DNA of 61,966 bases from Setomelanomma holmii (taxonomy: Eukaryota > Ascomycota > Dothideomycetes > Pleosporales > Phaeosphaeriaceae): assembly GCA_010015745.1 (NCBI GenBank), contig ML978309.1, positions 1 to 61,966 of the forward strand, read 5' to 3'. Position 1 is the first letter of the stretch, and the number at the start of each line of letters is the position of its first letter. Made by a program: the position numbers and the translations under genes. Positions 1-10,128 of this stretch are shown here, one piece after another. The notes beneath the pieces are model-generated. The model had not been told where the DNA came from, searched no databases, and saw only the letters and a program-made list of their open reading frames with translations.

Positions 1-1224
1 AATTCATACCGTTCGTCCTCTTGACTCCCGGCTTTTTGTGTGCGCATTGTGCGCGACACTATGGTCTTACAGGGTTAGCGCTGTGTAGTCGCTACATGAG
101 CGCTCACGACATGACACTCCTTACACCGCGCGTCAAAGGACACGATCAGCAGGGGACGAGGGGCATTGGGAACAAGAGCCACAGTTATTTTTAACGTCGC
201 ACCTAGTTTAGGACTAGTGTGTGGCGCAAGCTCGATTACATAACTGCACGATCAGATTGTAAAATACGGCTAATTTGTCGCACTACTTAGAAGGCACGGA
301 GAAGCTTCTAGAACAAGGCTCTCGAGCTGCTGATTGTGATGAGGCTCAGCGTATACGATCTTTATGACCACGACTCTTGCCTCATGCTTCCGAAATACTC
401 GTTGTTCCCCTTAGGACTAAAGAAGCCGGGGTAGGAAGAAAGGATGGGCTTGGAGAGCGCTAACGAAATGATCGACAGCGTCAGCAGTGTCGCGAGGATC
501 TCGCTCACAAGCTAGTATGAGAATGTGTATATGCTATTGAACAGATTGCGATATTTTTAGGACGTGGCTCTTGCGTTCGATTGATATTTTGAGTTCTAAG
601 TACAAAGGTGTCTCGCGACCTTGTGTGTCTCGCTTCGCAGTGGGTGACGTTAGCATTGCAAAGTGCATTAAAAAAATGGAGATACACAAAAGCCCGCCGA
701 GCATGGCCGCGTTCATCACCACAACGATGTTGCCCGGGTGTCCGCTTCCCCATCCGCCATTGTACGCGATGTATCCCGTGAAGGAACCGGGCGACCCGAA
801 GGACTTAATTAGAGGTCGGGTCCTTTCCCTCCAATGTATAGATCTCGATCTGCCCAAAGTATGGAAATCTACTTGCAACAGTCTTCATGCCGACTTATGC
901 AAAAGCTTTCCTAATGAATTCTTGTCTCGCATAAGGCCGACATGGCTCGTGGACGTCGAGCGTCAATGTATCATCCCAACCCCAGAGAAATGCTCCTCTC
1001 ACATCGGCCCGTGTATCTGCGCAAAGATTAGGGAGTAGTCAAGCAAGCATTTGTAGGAAGTTAAGAACAGTGAATACGATTAGGCGACAACAAGACTTAC
1101 GCGCATCTATCTCAGCAAATGCAAGTACGATATTTCGCCGGTCTGCAATTCTCTCTAAGATCCTCTTCTCTTGGTACCAGTATGCATACTAGAACTGAAC
1201 TTCTACTTTCTCCTGTCCGCTTGC
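1..1224. other. Intergenic, no gene recognised
   Basis: No open frame here reads like a known protein family. The longest frame (571-1038, plus strand) lacks a recognisable domain, and the opposite-strand frame over the same bases is equally featureless. Stop codons rich in TAG and TAA are frequent. I see no tRNA and no clear repeat. Confidence 0.5.
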
Positions 1225-1482
1225 CTAGCACCATTGATCGAGAAAGTCCTTGTACTCAGGGCGCAGCTGATGGCAGCGCCACATTTGAGCAATATCCGCA
1301 GGCATCAACTCTTGAGGATCGAAGAGCTGGTGAAGTGCGTAGATACTTGATTTCCCCCAAATCCGCTCAACTTCTTCTTGAATCTGCTGCTGAGCCAGCC
1401 TGGCAGCCTTAAGAGACTGCCTGGGCGCGAACGTCGAGCGAGGAGATAGGAGGGACTCGATAGCTTCACTAGCGCCGTGCAT
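1225..1482 (-). CDS. Small hypothetical ORF (85 aa), possibly an exon or remnant
   Basis: An ATG-started frame of 85 codons on the minus strand. The protein is moderately helical in the middle (a Gln/Glu-rich stretch, QQQIQEEVERIWGK) and ends EYKDFLDQWC. I do not recognise a family. It lies 302 bp downstream of the oxygenase stop codon, on the same strand. It could be a short gene, a terminal exon, or the tail of a decayed gene. No splice partner could be fixed. Confidence 0.25.
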   Translation of the reverse strand: MHGASEAIESLLSPRSTFAPRQSLKAARLAQQQIQEEVERIWGKSSIYALHQLFDPQELMPADIAQMWRCHQLRPEYKDFLDQWC

Positions 1483-1784
1483 GGTGAAAATTAGAAGATT
1501 GCTACTTAGAAGTGTTTTCAACGCTGTAAGGGTGCATGATACGTACTTATCCTGGGTTCTGTTGCAGGCCCTAATCTGACTTAGTCTTCTCCATTGAAAG
1601 CAATGCTACAGCCGCGAGCACAATCGGTTTCCGGTCCCCGCACTGGCCGCGGTCTCAGCGCACGGTCTACAGAACACAGCCTTACTGTGTTCGTCATGAA
1701 GGGTTATCGACGAGCAGATTATTCTCTTAAGCTGCTGCAGTAGCTAGCTGCCTGAAATGCCAAATCACACGTCCTATCATCACC
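1483..1784. other. Intergenic, nothing seen
   Basis: Spacer between the oxygenase stop codon and the small 85-codon frame. No motif stands out. Confidence 0.5.
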
Positions 1785-2979
1785 CTATTCACTGTTATCA
1801 ACAGCCTCCACATTTCCACCATTCTGCTCAACGCAGTGGAAGTCCTTGTACTTTGGATTCTTGTACATGTCAGTCTTGGCGTAACTCATCGTCTGCTGAT
1901 CAGTCCAGATTGTAAAGACTGTCTGAGACCCTGCCGAGTCTGGAGAGTCGTTGTTGATGTCCAACTTGTGCAGCTGCTGGTTGGCAAGGAAGAAGACGAC
2001 ATCGCCAGGTGTGACGTACACCTGGAGGCCGGTCTCAGGCAGCTTGAGGTTGCCGCCCTCACCAAGAACGAGTATCATTGAATAGAAATGGCCATCATCT
2101 CCGTCGTCGTAGTGGTAGCCGGTTCCGCCGCCAGTTGATATGGACACAGCCAGCATGCTCCCAATGCCACCCATGCGGTGACTAGAGGTGCCGGTGCGGT
2201 TAGAGTCTTTGTTCAACCACGCCTGCTGGGTCACGGCGAACTTGTGTGTGCCGGAGGTAGCACCAGCGACGGCGGCCCGAGCCGCATCCCTATGTCCTTG
2301 ACGCATGCGGTTGTATGCAGGCTCATCGACTTTGCGAAGCAGAGCGGCTGACTTCTTCAATGTCTTGTCAAGTGTCTCAACTAGCTCCGTTACAGCCGAA
2401 TCGAGCGACGGCTTCTTTGGCCGACGTGCAGCAGATATGAAAGGCGCGGCTTGGTACTTCATCCATACCCCAAACCAGGCTTGCAAGAAGTTCTGCCCGT
2501 GGGCTTCTGTGGTGGTAAATTTGAGTTTTAGCTAATAATGTCAGCATGTTGGTGCGCAGGTGATGGCAGGGTGTGCTTTAAATGCATACTGATCTCATGG
2601 ACTCCACCAAGGCCAGCAAGGCCTGCCCTTGCTCTGCTGAGACGCAGTCTGCAAAGCGGATTGCGGCGTAGCGAGGGATGTCAGCGCCATCAGCGTAGTT
2701 TGGGTTCGGGATGGCTGCATGTGTGATGGATGCAGTGTGTCGGATGGTGTCCAAGTCTCGCTGCATCAATGCGGGCCATTCAGACTTGGGAGCTTGAGGT
2801 CGTTGCCTGGGACCATGCCTGGACTCGACAAGATGCAGCCGTGGCTCAGCAGAGACTTCGAAGAGGAGCGAGTCGCGGATGGCCTTCTGCGAGGCTTTGG
2901 AGTCGGCCTTGGCCTGTTGTTGGTTCCGCCTCCACGCCAGCTTCTTGGCCGCTGGATTGGACATTCCGGGGGATGACAT
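1785..2979 (-). CDS. 2OG-Fe(II) oxygenase-like protein, TET/JBP-like
   Basis: Model: complement(join(1785..2531,2590..2979)), 378 aa. The 58-bp intron (2532-2590 boundary) has a GTATGC donor and a TTAG acceptor and is phase 0. The joined protein runs smoothly from LVESMRS into LKLKFTTTEAHGQNF. The C-terminal half has the double-stranded beta-helix pattern of 2-oxoglutarate/Fe(II) enzymes: an HxD pair (GYHYDDGDDG), then GGNLKLPETG, then a GDVVFFLANQQLHKL strand with the distal iron His. This layout fits the TET/JBP group of fungal oxygenases, some of which oxidise 5-methylcytosine; others in the superfamily act on proteins, so the substrate is unproven. The usual basic residue that holds 2OG after the distal His is not obvious (GSQTVFTIWTD). 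The N-terminal third is Lys/Gln-rich and low in domains. An in-frame TTG lies upstream, but the ATG at 2979 (context ACAATGTCA) is the better start. Confidence 0.6.
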
Positions 2980-4433
2980 TGTGGGAGAGGTTGACTGCAG
3001 TTGAATGAAGAGGCTCAAGAGTGAAGTGATGACTTGTGTATGTATGCTGGCGCAGGGCGGAGAACTGGGGTGGAGGGGTTAGCAAATTCAAACGAGTGGG
3101 AAGCGAATTACGGAGACTTACCTTGACATAACGGTGCGCCTAGTGCATAGCGGCAGCTGCGAACGATGCGTGCGCGACCTTCGTGACTGCTACGTGTGCA
3201 TGGAGGGCATTGACCCTCACCAGCCAGCCGCACCAAACAGCGCAGGGCGGCGGTCGTGGCATCGCCTCGTCGGCCGACTTGCGCTTTGCGCTGATGGCCT
3301 TGACGCGAAGTCCGGCTTCTGAAACTCTAAGCACCGCTGAGCTCGCGTCTTCCAGTGCCTGCCTGCTCCATCGCATTCGCCTCTACCCTGAGCTTGGAAA
3401 GGGCGACCGCAACGGCAATCCCCGTCCTCAAACTCTGGTTGAGTCCAGCTGCACTGGACTTGACTTCGAGTCCCACCTTTGCCGAGCTCCATCCATCATC
3501 GGAGCACCCCTTCACCCTGCCGCCGACTCTCCCAAGAATGTGGAGATTGCCACCCTGGTGGTCATTCAAAACCAAAGATACGCCAAGTCACACTGGAGAA
3601 CGCAAGAAGCAGACGCCCTGCTGTGTCACCCAGTCGGCCGGCTTGCGCTCTGGGCCAGGGGCATCGACACAGCATGGGCGCATGCCGCCATAGTCTCCAC
3701 CTCCTCAATCTTCACCTCCTCCAATCTTGGGTCTTGCGTTGCTCTGCAAGTTGAGCCCCACCAAGGCTGACTGCAGTCGACTGCGTCACCCGAACGGCCG
3801 GCTTGCGCTCTGGGCCAGGGGCAGAGACGCAGAGCGGTGACGCGCAATCTGCCCGAGCAGGTCTGCGTCTGATTGTGCAAAGAGCGGCGGCGGCGACGGC
3901 TTTGGAGCGGTTGCTAAGACGATGGAGAGCGAGGCGATGGACGGTGAGGCTGTGGTTGAGGTGGTTGAGGTGGCAGAAAATGAGATTGAAGTGTTGTCGA
4001 CGTAAACATGCTAGCGCCCGCAACGCGATGCTACACGAAGCTACGCGAAGCTACGCGAGTCTGAGCGGCCAATCAGATGATCATATTGGCTAGGGCCCCA
4101 GTCGCATGATGTCACAAGCACATAGTAGGTGCAGCGAAGGAGAGGGTGCAGGCGCAGGCGTAAGAGCATACTAAGCAGACGGGCAGGTGCAGAAGGCGGT
4201 CGAGCTGCTAGAGTATGTAGTAACATTCAATGCTAGGTTCCTTCTAGCATGCTTACGTAGTAATGTATTGTATTCTGCATTATGCTAAGAAAGACTTAAA
4301 GTGTAGCGTTCTTCTTAAGGCTTCTATGCTTGTTACGTGCTGTCTATTTCAGGAACAGATCGTTTATTTGCTAACTAGTTAAGGCGCGCTCTCGTACTAG
4401 AGTAGGTCTAGGCAAGGCCCAAACCGTTACACT
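2980..4433. other. Gene-free repeat-bearing region
   Basis: The many overlapping frames here look like by-products of high GC rather than genes. The stretch carries an imperfect repeat around 3621-3662 and 3781-3822, a diverged third copy near 3268, and a small tandem GCTACGCGAA repeat near 4029-4060. It ends in a run of 14 C (4434-4447). I see no coding domain. Confidence 0.5.
3621..3822 (+). repeat. Direct repeat, two copies 160 bp apart
   Basis: The block CGGCCGGCTTGCGCTCTGGG with matching flanks occurs at about 3621-3662 and 3781-3822, nearly identical over about 42 bp. A weaker copy with GTCGGCCGACTTGCGCTTTG lies near 3268. Function is unknown. It may be a decayed tandem repeat or a duplicated coding fragment. 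Confidence 0.7.
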
Positions 4434-4447
4434 CCCCCCCCCCCCCC
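4434..4447. repeat. Poly-C run (14 C)
   Basis: Fourteen consecutive C directly before the retroelement remnant. It may mark the 5' truncation point of that element, or be a simple homopolymer. Confidence 0.8.
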
Positions 4448-5747
4448 AGCTGCCGTGAACAACAAAGCTGGCCAGAATGTCTACTAATTACTGTACATCT
4501 GGTGGCTCTAGCAGCTCTCGTAGCTCTAGAGCATTAGCCGTAGGCCGGCTCCTTCTCTGTGCCAGATGCAAAACAACGAAACACGGTCCTTCTCCACTAC
4601 GCTGGGCGCGAGGGAGGAACACAATCCCTACTCAGCAGAGCTGGCAGCAATGGCCGAAGCGCTGAGCACGCTGCCAAAGCTCAGGTTCCGCAACATCGCA
4701 CTGACAACGAGGAACAAAGCCGCTGTGCTCACGCTGAGAAGACCCCGCCAGCAGTCTGGGCAAAGCTACATCAGCCATTTCTACAAGACCATCCAGACAC
4801 TGAGAAGAGACGGGAACACACGGTGAAGGTGCTATGGTTGCTTGCGAGCAAAGAGTGCGAACTCGCTCGCCTCGCCAAGCGGGAGGCAAAGACGGTAACG
4901 AGACCAAACGCCACACCACAGACACAGCTTCCCAGGGTGCGATCAACTACTCACAACATCGCACGCAAGCAAGGCACTAGTCAGAGGGTGCCAGAAAATG
5001 TAGGAAAGTACTCGAAACGCATTTACACAGCACTACCAGGAAAACATACACGACAACTATACGACTCGCTGTCGCAGAAGGAACGCAGCATACTCACGCA
5101 GCTAAGAACAGGCATGGCAAGTCTGAACACATATTTACACCGAATTAAAGCATCAAGAACAGACCAGTGCGACTGCGGACAGGCAGCAGAGACAGTGGAC
5201 CACTTCCTGTTCTGATGCAGGAGGTGGACAGCACAGCGAGCAGAGATGCTGCAATGTACGCAGACAGGCAGAGGCAACATGTCGCTCTACTTAGGCGGAA
5301 AAGCGGTAGCAGACGACGCGAAATGGGCGCCAGATATGGACGCAGTGCGAGTAACGATACGATTCGCAAAAGCGACAGGAAGACTTGACGCAAACTGATG
5401 ACCAAAAACTGAAACTACCTTAATCACTAACCTAGCTTATTAACCGCCTCGTGTAACAGAGAGCGGACAGCGCTTCAGCCGCCGAGGATAGGAAGCTGAA
5501 CACTTGGAGAAGTCTACTCTGAGCCAGTCCGCTGCCAGCAATACTAACTCACGAGAACCTAATGAAAGATGGGAGATGGAGAGCAAAGGAGCAAGAAGTA
5601 CAGCATGGGCTTGGTAAGAACAGCAATGCGCAGCAGGAAGTTAGACAAAGAAGATGCAGGGGCCAAATGAGGTCGGGATGTAGCATAAGAAGTGTAGTAG
5701 TAGATGAGCGCTAGTAGCCCTTTCGGCTTGGCTGCCGGGCATTAATA

Positions 5748-5749
<2 letters not shown>
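4448..5749 (+). mobile_element. 5'-truncated, dead LINE-type (non-LTR) retrotransposon, 3' end
   Basis: Only the 3' part of a fungal LINE remains. Near 4566-4826 the frame has the RNase H segment with the NPYSAELAAMAEAL motif. The frame then shifts, and near 4830-5213 continues through LRTGMASLNTYLHRIKASR, a Cys-containing tail typical of fungal LINE ORF2 C-termini (QCDCG..ETVDHFLF). A TGA at 5214-5216 interrupts the expected HFLF-CRRW junction, after which the family-like sequence resumes to about 5397. The remaining 350 bp look like the 3' untranslated part and end ATTAATAAA followed directly by (GT)23. With a frameshift, a stop and no reverse transcriptase, the copy cannot move. I could not find a target-site duplication. 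Confidence 0.75.

Positions 5750-5795
<46 letters not shown>
5750..5795 (+). repeat. (GT)23 microsatellite
   Basis: Forty-six bases of pure GT dinucleotide start right after the AATAAA-like end of the LINE remnant. The position suggests it grew from the element's 3' tail. Confidence 0.95.
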
Positions 5796-5798
<3 letters not shown>

Positions 5799-6299
5799 AT
5801 TAGCAGCGCGGCTCCTTAGTCACTGCTGGACCCCAACAAGTAAGTTCGACAAACACGTCGACATTAGTGGCCCTACTTGAATGGCCTGCACGTAGCAAAT
5901 TCCGCTCGGTCTGTAATTAACCACAGCACATCGATGTTATATCAAAGACACTAATACACTCCATACTGTAATAATCATGTCTGTCGTTCTAGGGTCGTGA
6001 AGAGGTGTGCCGTCAAAAGGGGCGTTGAGAACCTCACGGCTGTTATACTGATCCCAGGGTTACTTTTTGGCGTTCGCCAAGCTGATCTAAGTTCAGACCC
6101 AGAAACAGCCGCAGGCGAGGATGGAGAGAGAGATGGAGGTCAGGCTGACGATGGAGGTAAACTACTGTACCCTCTTCCTCCGATGATCACAGCAGATTTA
6201 ACACTATCACGCACGGCAAGGAATAAAACTTTCGCCTCACAAAAGATGATGGCATAGCTCTAGCCCATTGTAGAACCATCGTCTGTGTTCACTGTTCTA
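5796..6299. other. Intergenic, nothing seen
   Basis: No coding family, repeat or regulatory motif recognised. Confidence 0.5.
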
Positions 6300-6898
6300 C
6301 ACCTCGGTAGAACTCTCAGCGATGTATGTTTTGGTCCTTGGGTCATTCAGCACGCCCTGAAACTCCGCCTCAAAACCTGGATATCCGATTTCAAGACTCC
6401 CAAAGCCTTTTGTTTTGGCATCAGGATCGACAGCGAAACAGATCTGACAACCACCGCATATTCTGAGAAAGTCCCGAATATTGCGACGATGGTAGAACAA
6501 AGCGCCACGCCACCATGGTATATCGGCTTGGTCTGAGATGCATCTTTTAGTCACTCGGATCTCGATACGTTGTATATAACCAGGGGCTTCTGGTATGTAG
6601 AAGCCGGTTAAGCAGACCTGAAGGGTTCGGGCCCCAGTCCAGGGGCATATTCCTCGAAAAATTCCTGTCCAACTCAAACGTCTTGGGTGTAAGCATAAGC
6701 CTGAGCGAACGACGGCGGTAGAATAGATTGAGAACTTCTTGGCTGATTGCTGTTCTTTGGAACTGTCAAGAGCTCGTACGACCCGAGGACATAATCGTAT
6801 ACAGTGAAACGAAGCTCCAGTGGGATATCGAGAAAAGGCGTCATTTGTTGCGGCAGTGCCAGTGAACGGTGGTCTGAGCAGATCGTTTCCCTCAACAT
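6300..6898 (-). pseudogene. Broken F-box-like / fungal hypothetical gene
   Basis: From the ATG at 6898 the protein begins MLRETICS and soon has FLDIPLELRFTVYDYVLG, which matches the LPxELRxxIYxYVL start common in fungal F-box-like proteins. After 74 codons the frame meets TGA (at about 6674), then continues as VGQEFFEEYAPGLG, the kind of sequence expected next in such proteins, until a TAA. A further plausible stretch (DFLRICGGCQICFAVDP) lies in another frame near 6420-6480. The TGA could be CGA changed by a C-to-T transition. It is a decayed copy rather than an intron-split gene, since no splice pair restores the frame. Confidence 0.55.
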
Positions 6899-9072
6899 TT
6901 AACATTAGCCGAATAAATGGCTCTCCCGAGCACATTCATCGTGAAACTACTTACTAGACACATATCAGCAGCCCGCACACTACTACTTATGGTCTCGACA
7001 TACCCAGTCATGCACATCTGATCGCAAAGTCGGTCGCCCACATCGATAACCGCAGATCATAACAGCCCCGCATCGGCCTCGGACGAGATTTCTGCTCTTT
7101 GGCCGTCGCCATCCGCAGCGCACCTGCCATTCCCACAGAGACCTGTCGCCCTTGTGGTGCACACATTGTGTGAAATGCAGCTTCTCTTCACTACGCAGTG
7201 CAGCACTGCACGACTTTCTAAGAGCACTGGGATGAAGAGGCCCACCTCGTGGCCATGCGCGACGACTGAGATTGGTTCGGAGTTTCATGGCTCTTGGAGT
7301 GTAGGAGGTGTGTGGAGCAGGAAGGATATGTTGTGATCCATCGTGCATCGACCATGTAGCCATGATCCCAAGCTAAGCATCTGAATGAGTGAGTAGTATT
7401 TGAAAATGAAAGAAGCGAAGGTGGGCGGGTGGAACTTTGTTTATTATAATGGAATTTTTCTCACGTGAGATCACATGATCCTGTGCATATCCGTATAAAT
7501 GATTACTGGACATCCGTCGGAGATAGATATACGATTCTCAAAGGAAGTCTTCATGGCGGCAAACGAAGACACACATATCGCATGAGGCGTGTACGACACA
7601 AGAAGTTCTAGCTATACTCCTTTTTGCTGTGGCGCATGCGGAGTCAAGTCCACTCTGACATGGTCTTCGAAGGGGCCACACGGATTCAGATGCTCAGACG
7701 GTATGCATACTTGCACGGCTTGTTCGTAGACTCTTCTGGCTGACTCGCAATGGTAAGGCGCATGCTCAGCGTTGCAGAGAGCGTCACGTCAGTAGCCCAG
7801 CCTTTCATCATATTCGCGAGTCATCATAATGGACCGAAGTCTGCCTTGCTAACATGTTGGCGTGAGTCGCCGCAGTCAGTGTCATTTGGGATCAATAGCG
7901 GGAATGTGTGCCTCTGCATATATGAGCTCTAACATGGGGTCACTGTCTGTGGCATGACAAAACGGTGGGGCATGGCCGCACAGTCATGCCCGTACCTCCT
8001 GAGTCTCTTATTTGAAGCTCCCTCTTAGTGTCACACGACTATCCTCTGAGCGTCTTCGAAGCGAGAAAGCGACTGATGAGCAGGCAGAAATATGATTCCG
8101 ACGAATATCCAGATGAGCGTAAACCCGTCATGGCCTCAACTTAGCGTATAGCTGAGCAAGCGCGGTGGTTGATGCGGATAATCTTCCCGTCGGAACGACC
8201 ATTCAGAGTGACCACGCAACAAGCTTGCTTAGATATGTCTATTGCGGCACCTAAGACAAGGTGTTCTATCCAAAATCCTGTCTCTCTTTTAGTTCGGGTG
8301 TGCGCGCTACTGGTGGTGTAGCAGAAACGCAAATCGTAAGTTAATCTCGGCAGTCAAGCTTATTTCGTTCCATTCATTACAGCAGGAGCTTGGTCCAAGG
8401 CTACCGGTAGTCCACGTAGGGTATAGGTGTGGTCCGTGTGCCACGTTTGGTGCGGTAGTACTGGGGCAATGCAACGAACGTTGCTTGAGCTACTCAGAAC
8501 GGAAACAATGAAGAAATCCCAATCACGCCGGTTAATCGCACCGGAGTATCGATGATGGTAGGTAATGTTGATGTTTAGGTCGTTTAGCCACTGAAGCTCT
8601 GCGCCTCACGGAATTGCCCTGTCTACTAGCATCTCCACGCCGCTGCTTACAGGAAATATCAATCGTAGCATACGTAAGTGAATAGCGACCGTTCCGATTA
8701 AGTGACGTTGGGCGCGAGCTACAAAGAACGGGGAACAGCACAATAGCTGTGTAGCAGCACAGCTCTGTTTGTGGTCAGATGGCGCGACAAGATTCGAGGT
8801 TGCAGAACCAGGACCATACCAACAAAACCCGTCGATACCACAAAATCTCGTTGTTATTGGTCGCGAGCGTTACGAGGACAACGGCGATAGCGCTACAGGC
8901 TTGAGCTAATGCTGGAACTGCGTTTGCGACAACGAAAAGCCGCAGCAATCGTGGGAAAGCTATATCGCTCTGCGCCGCGCCAGAATTCATGTGTTTTGCC
9001 CATTCCCTTCCCAAGACCGCCGACGAAACAGACGATGCAGCCGCAACGCGCACAAACGACAACGATGTAGTA
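6899..9072. other. Long gene-poor stretch
   Basis: About 2.2 kb without a supportable gene. A 126-codon ATG frame at 6983-7363 (minus strand) is the longest, but it has no family resemblance and is Arg/Cys/Trp-rich as in a chance frame. A hydrophobic minus-strand frame near 8775-9062 starts only with TTG. No RNA gene seen. Confidence 0.5.
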
Positions 9073-9125
9073 GGAGAGGCAGCCTCTCCACCTCTTACTA
9101 CTAAGGCGTCTACAGCGCCTTAGTA
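9073..9125. repeat. Two adjacent perfect inverted repeats
   Basis: GGAGAGGC-A-GCCTCTCC at 9073-9089 is an 8-bp hairpin with a 1-base spacer. TACTAAGGCG-TCTACAG-CGCCTTAGTA at 9099-9125 is a 10-bp perfect inverted repeat with a 7-base loop. They sit at the left edge of a TAG-rich, decayed-looking stretch. They may be remains of a small transposon terminus or of an RNA hairpin; neither is proven. Confidence 0.75.
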
Positions 9126-9362
9126 ATTAAAGAAGGCTCGTAGTAGTAGTAATTAATAAATAGCCTAACTAGCTCGATAGCGCAGTAAGAACTACAGCGT
9201 AACTAGACACAACGCGCAAAGTACAAGAAGAATAAGTTACTCTACTTAGAAATAGTGTAGACTATATTTTAGACTTGCGCAAACCTAGTATTGCACGCTT
9301 ACTAGGCAGCTCGCAATCTTGAGTGAGTGCTTTCTCTAACAATCTGTGCCTCGCTACTATAC

Positions 9363-9803
9363 ATGCTCAAAGCAGCAGGCGACTTGCTCGCTTTTAGATA
9401 CCTCATGCTCTAGGGCTACCTTCGTGCGAATAGGTCACGAGCATGGGCCGAGCAATGCGCGGTAGCTCTAGGTAACACAGGTTTCAGTAAGGAGCAACTC
9501 AAATGGTGGGTCGACCAAATAGCTCTTTCGACAGGCAACAGTCTAGCGGACCACGGAGAGCTGCTGTAGGATTCGACGTTCGACGCACGCCCCATTATGG
9601 GCAAGATCAGAGCCCCGATGCTGCTGCTCGCACCGGCGCACAGCAAGCTGGTCGACCTCAATGATCAGAAGAAGCCGAACGCCGCTGTTGCGGGCTCTCA
9701 TCTTGAGATTGTCGATAGCGCGGGGCATGAGATACACATGGACCACGCGGCAGAGACTTTTCCTAGACTTCTTAAAAGAGATTCACTCAAGTTGAGGTGT
9801 AAA
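9363..9803 (+). pseudogene. 5'-truncated alpha/beta hydrolase remnant
   Basis: One frame reads through as an alpha/beta hydrolase C-terminal half: LLAFRYLML-stop-GYLRANRSRAWAEQ, then GFSKEQLKWWVDQIALSTGN, then DSTFDARPIMGKIRAPMLLLAP, and finally VDSAGHEIHMDHAAET, which carries the catalytic His region. Two TAG stops interrupt it, at 9411-9413 and 9567-9569. Both sit where CAG (Gln) would suit the family, i.e. CpA to TpA changes. The N-terminal half with the nucleophile elbow is missing. The bases around it are TAG-rich. This is a dead gene fragment. Confidence 0.75.
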
Positions 9804-10128
9804 TAGCCCTCGCGTTGTTGGCGCAGATGGTAGGAGTGGTGGAAGCGGCGCAAAGTGCACACAGTCTTCGCTCAATAACGACAACTCTCTCTTCAAACTG
9901 GACTTGTATCTCACGAAGCGTTCGTGCCTCGTACTGATCGTGTTCATCGTCAAACAAAGTGTAGAGCCTGATGACGCAGTAGAGGCGGAAAGAGCCCCAT
10001 CGGATATGTCCGACTGAAGATCCTTCGAGCTGGGCTTTCAACGCGGGATGCGAACACAAGGTTCTTGGTCACTTTTGATGAACGTTTACGTGCTATCGGG
10101 TGTCATTTGCTGCGGCTGAATATCTACC
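9804..10128. other. Intergenic, nothing seen
   Basis: Spacer between the hydrolase remnant and the 3' end of the peptidase gene. No motif recognised. Confidence 0.5.

Noticed and set aside
571..1038. 155-codon plus-strand frame
   Set aside because: No family resemblance; opens in a non-coding-looking stretch and is matched by equally long frames on the other strand.
4220..4440. Possible LTR end before the poly-C run
   Set aside because: No matching second LTR, primer-binding site or target duplication seen.
6983..7363. 126-codon ATG frame on the minus strand
   Set aside because: Composition is Arg/Trp/Cys-rich with no domain and no conserved pattern; likely chance.
8775..9062. Hydrophobic minus-strand frame, transporter-like
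   Set aside because: Starts with TTG only and is short; no motif fixes a family.
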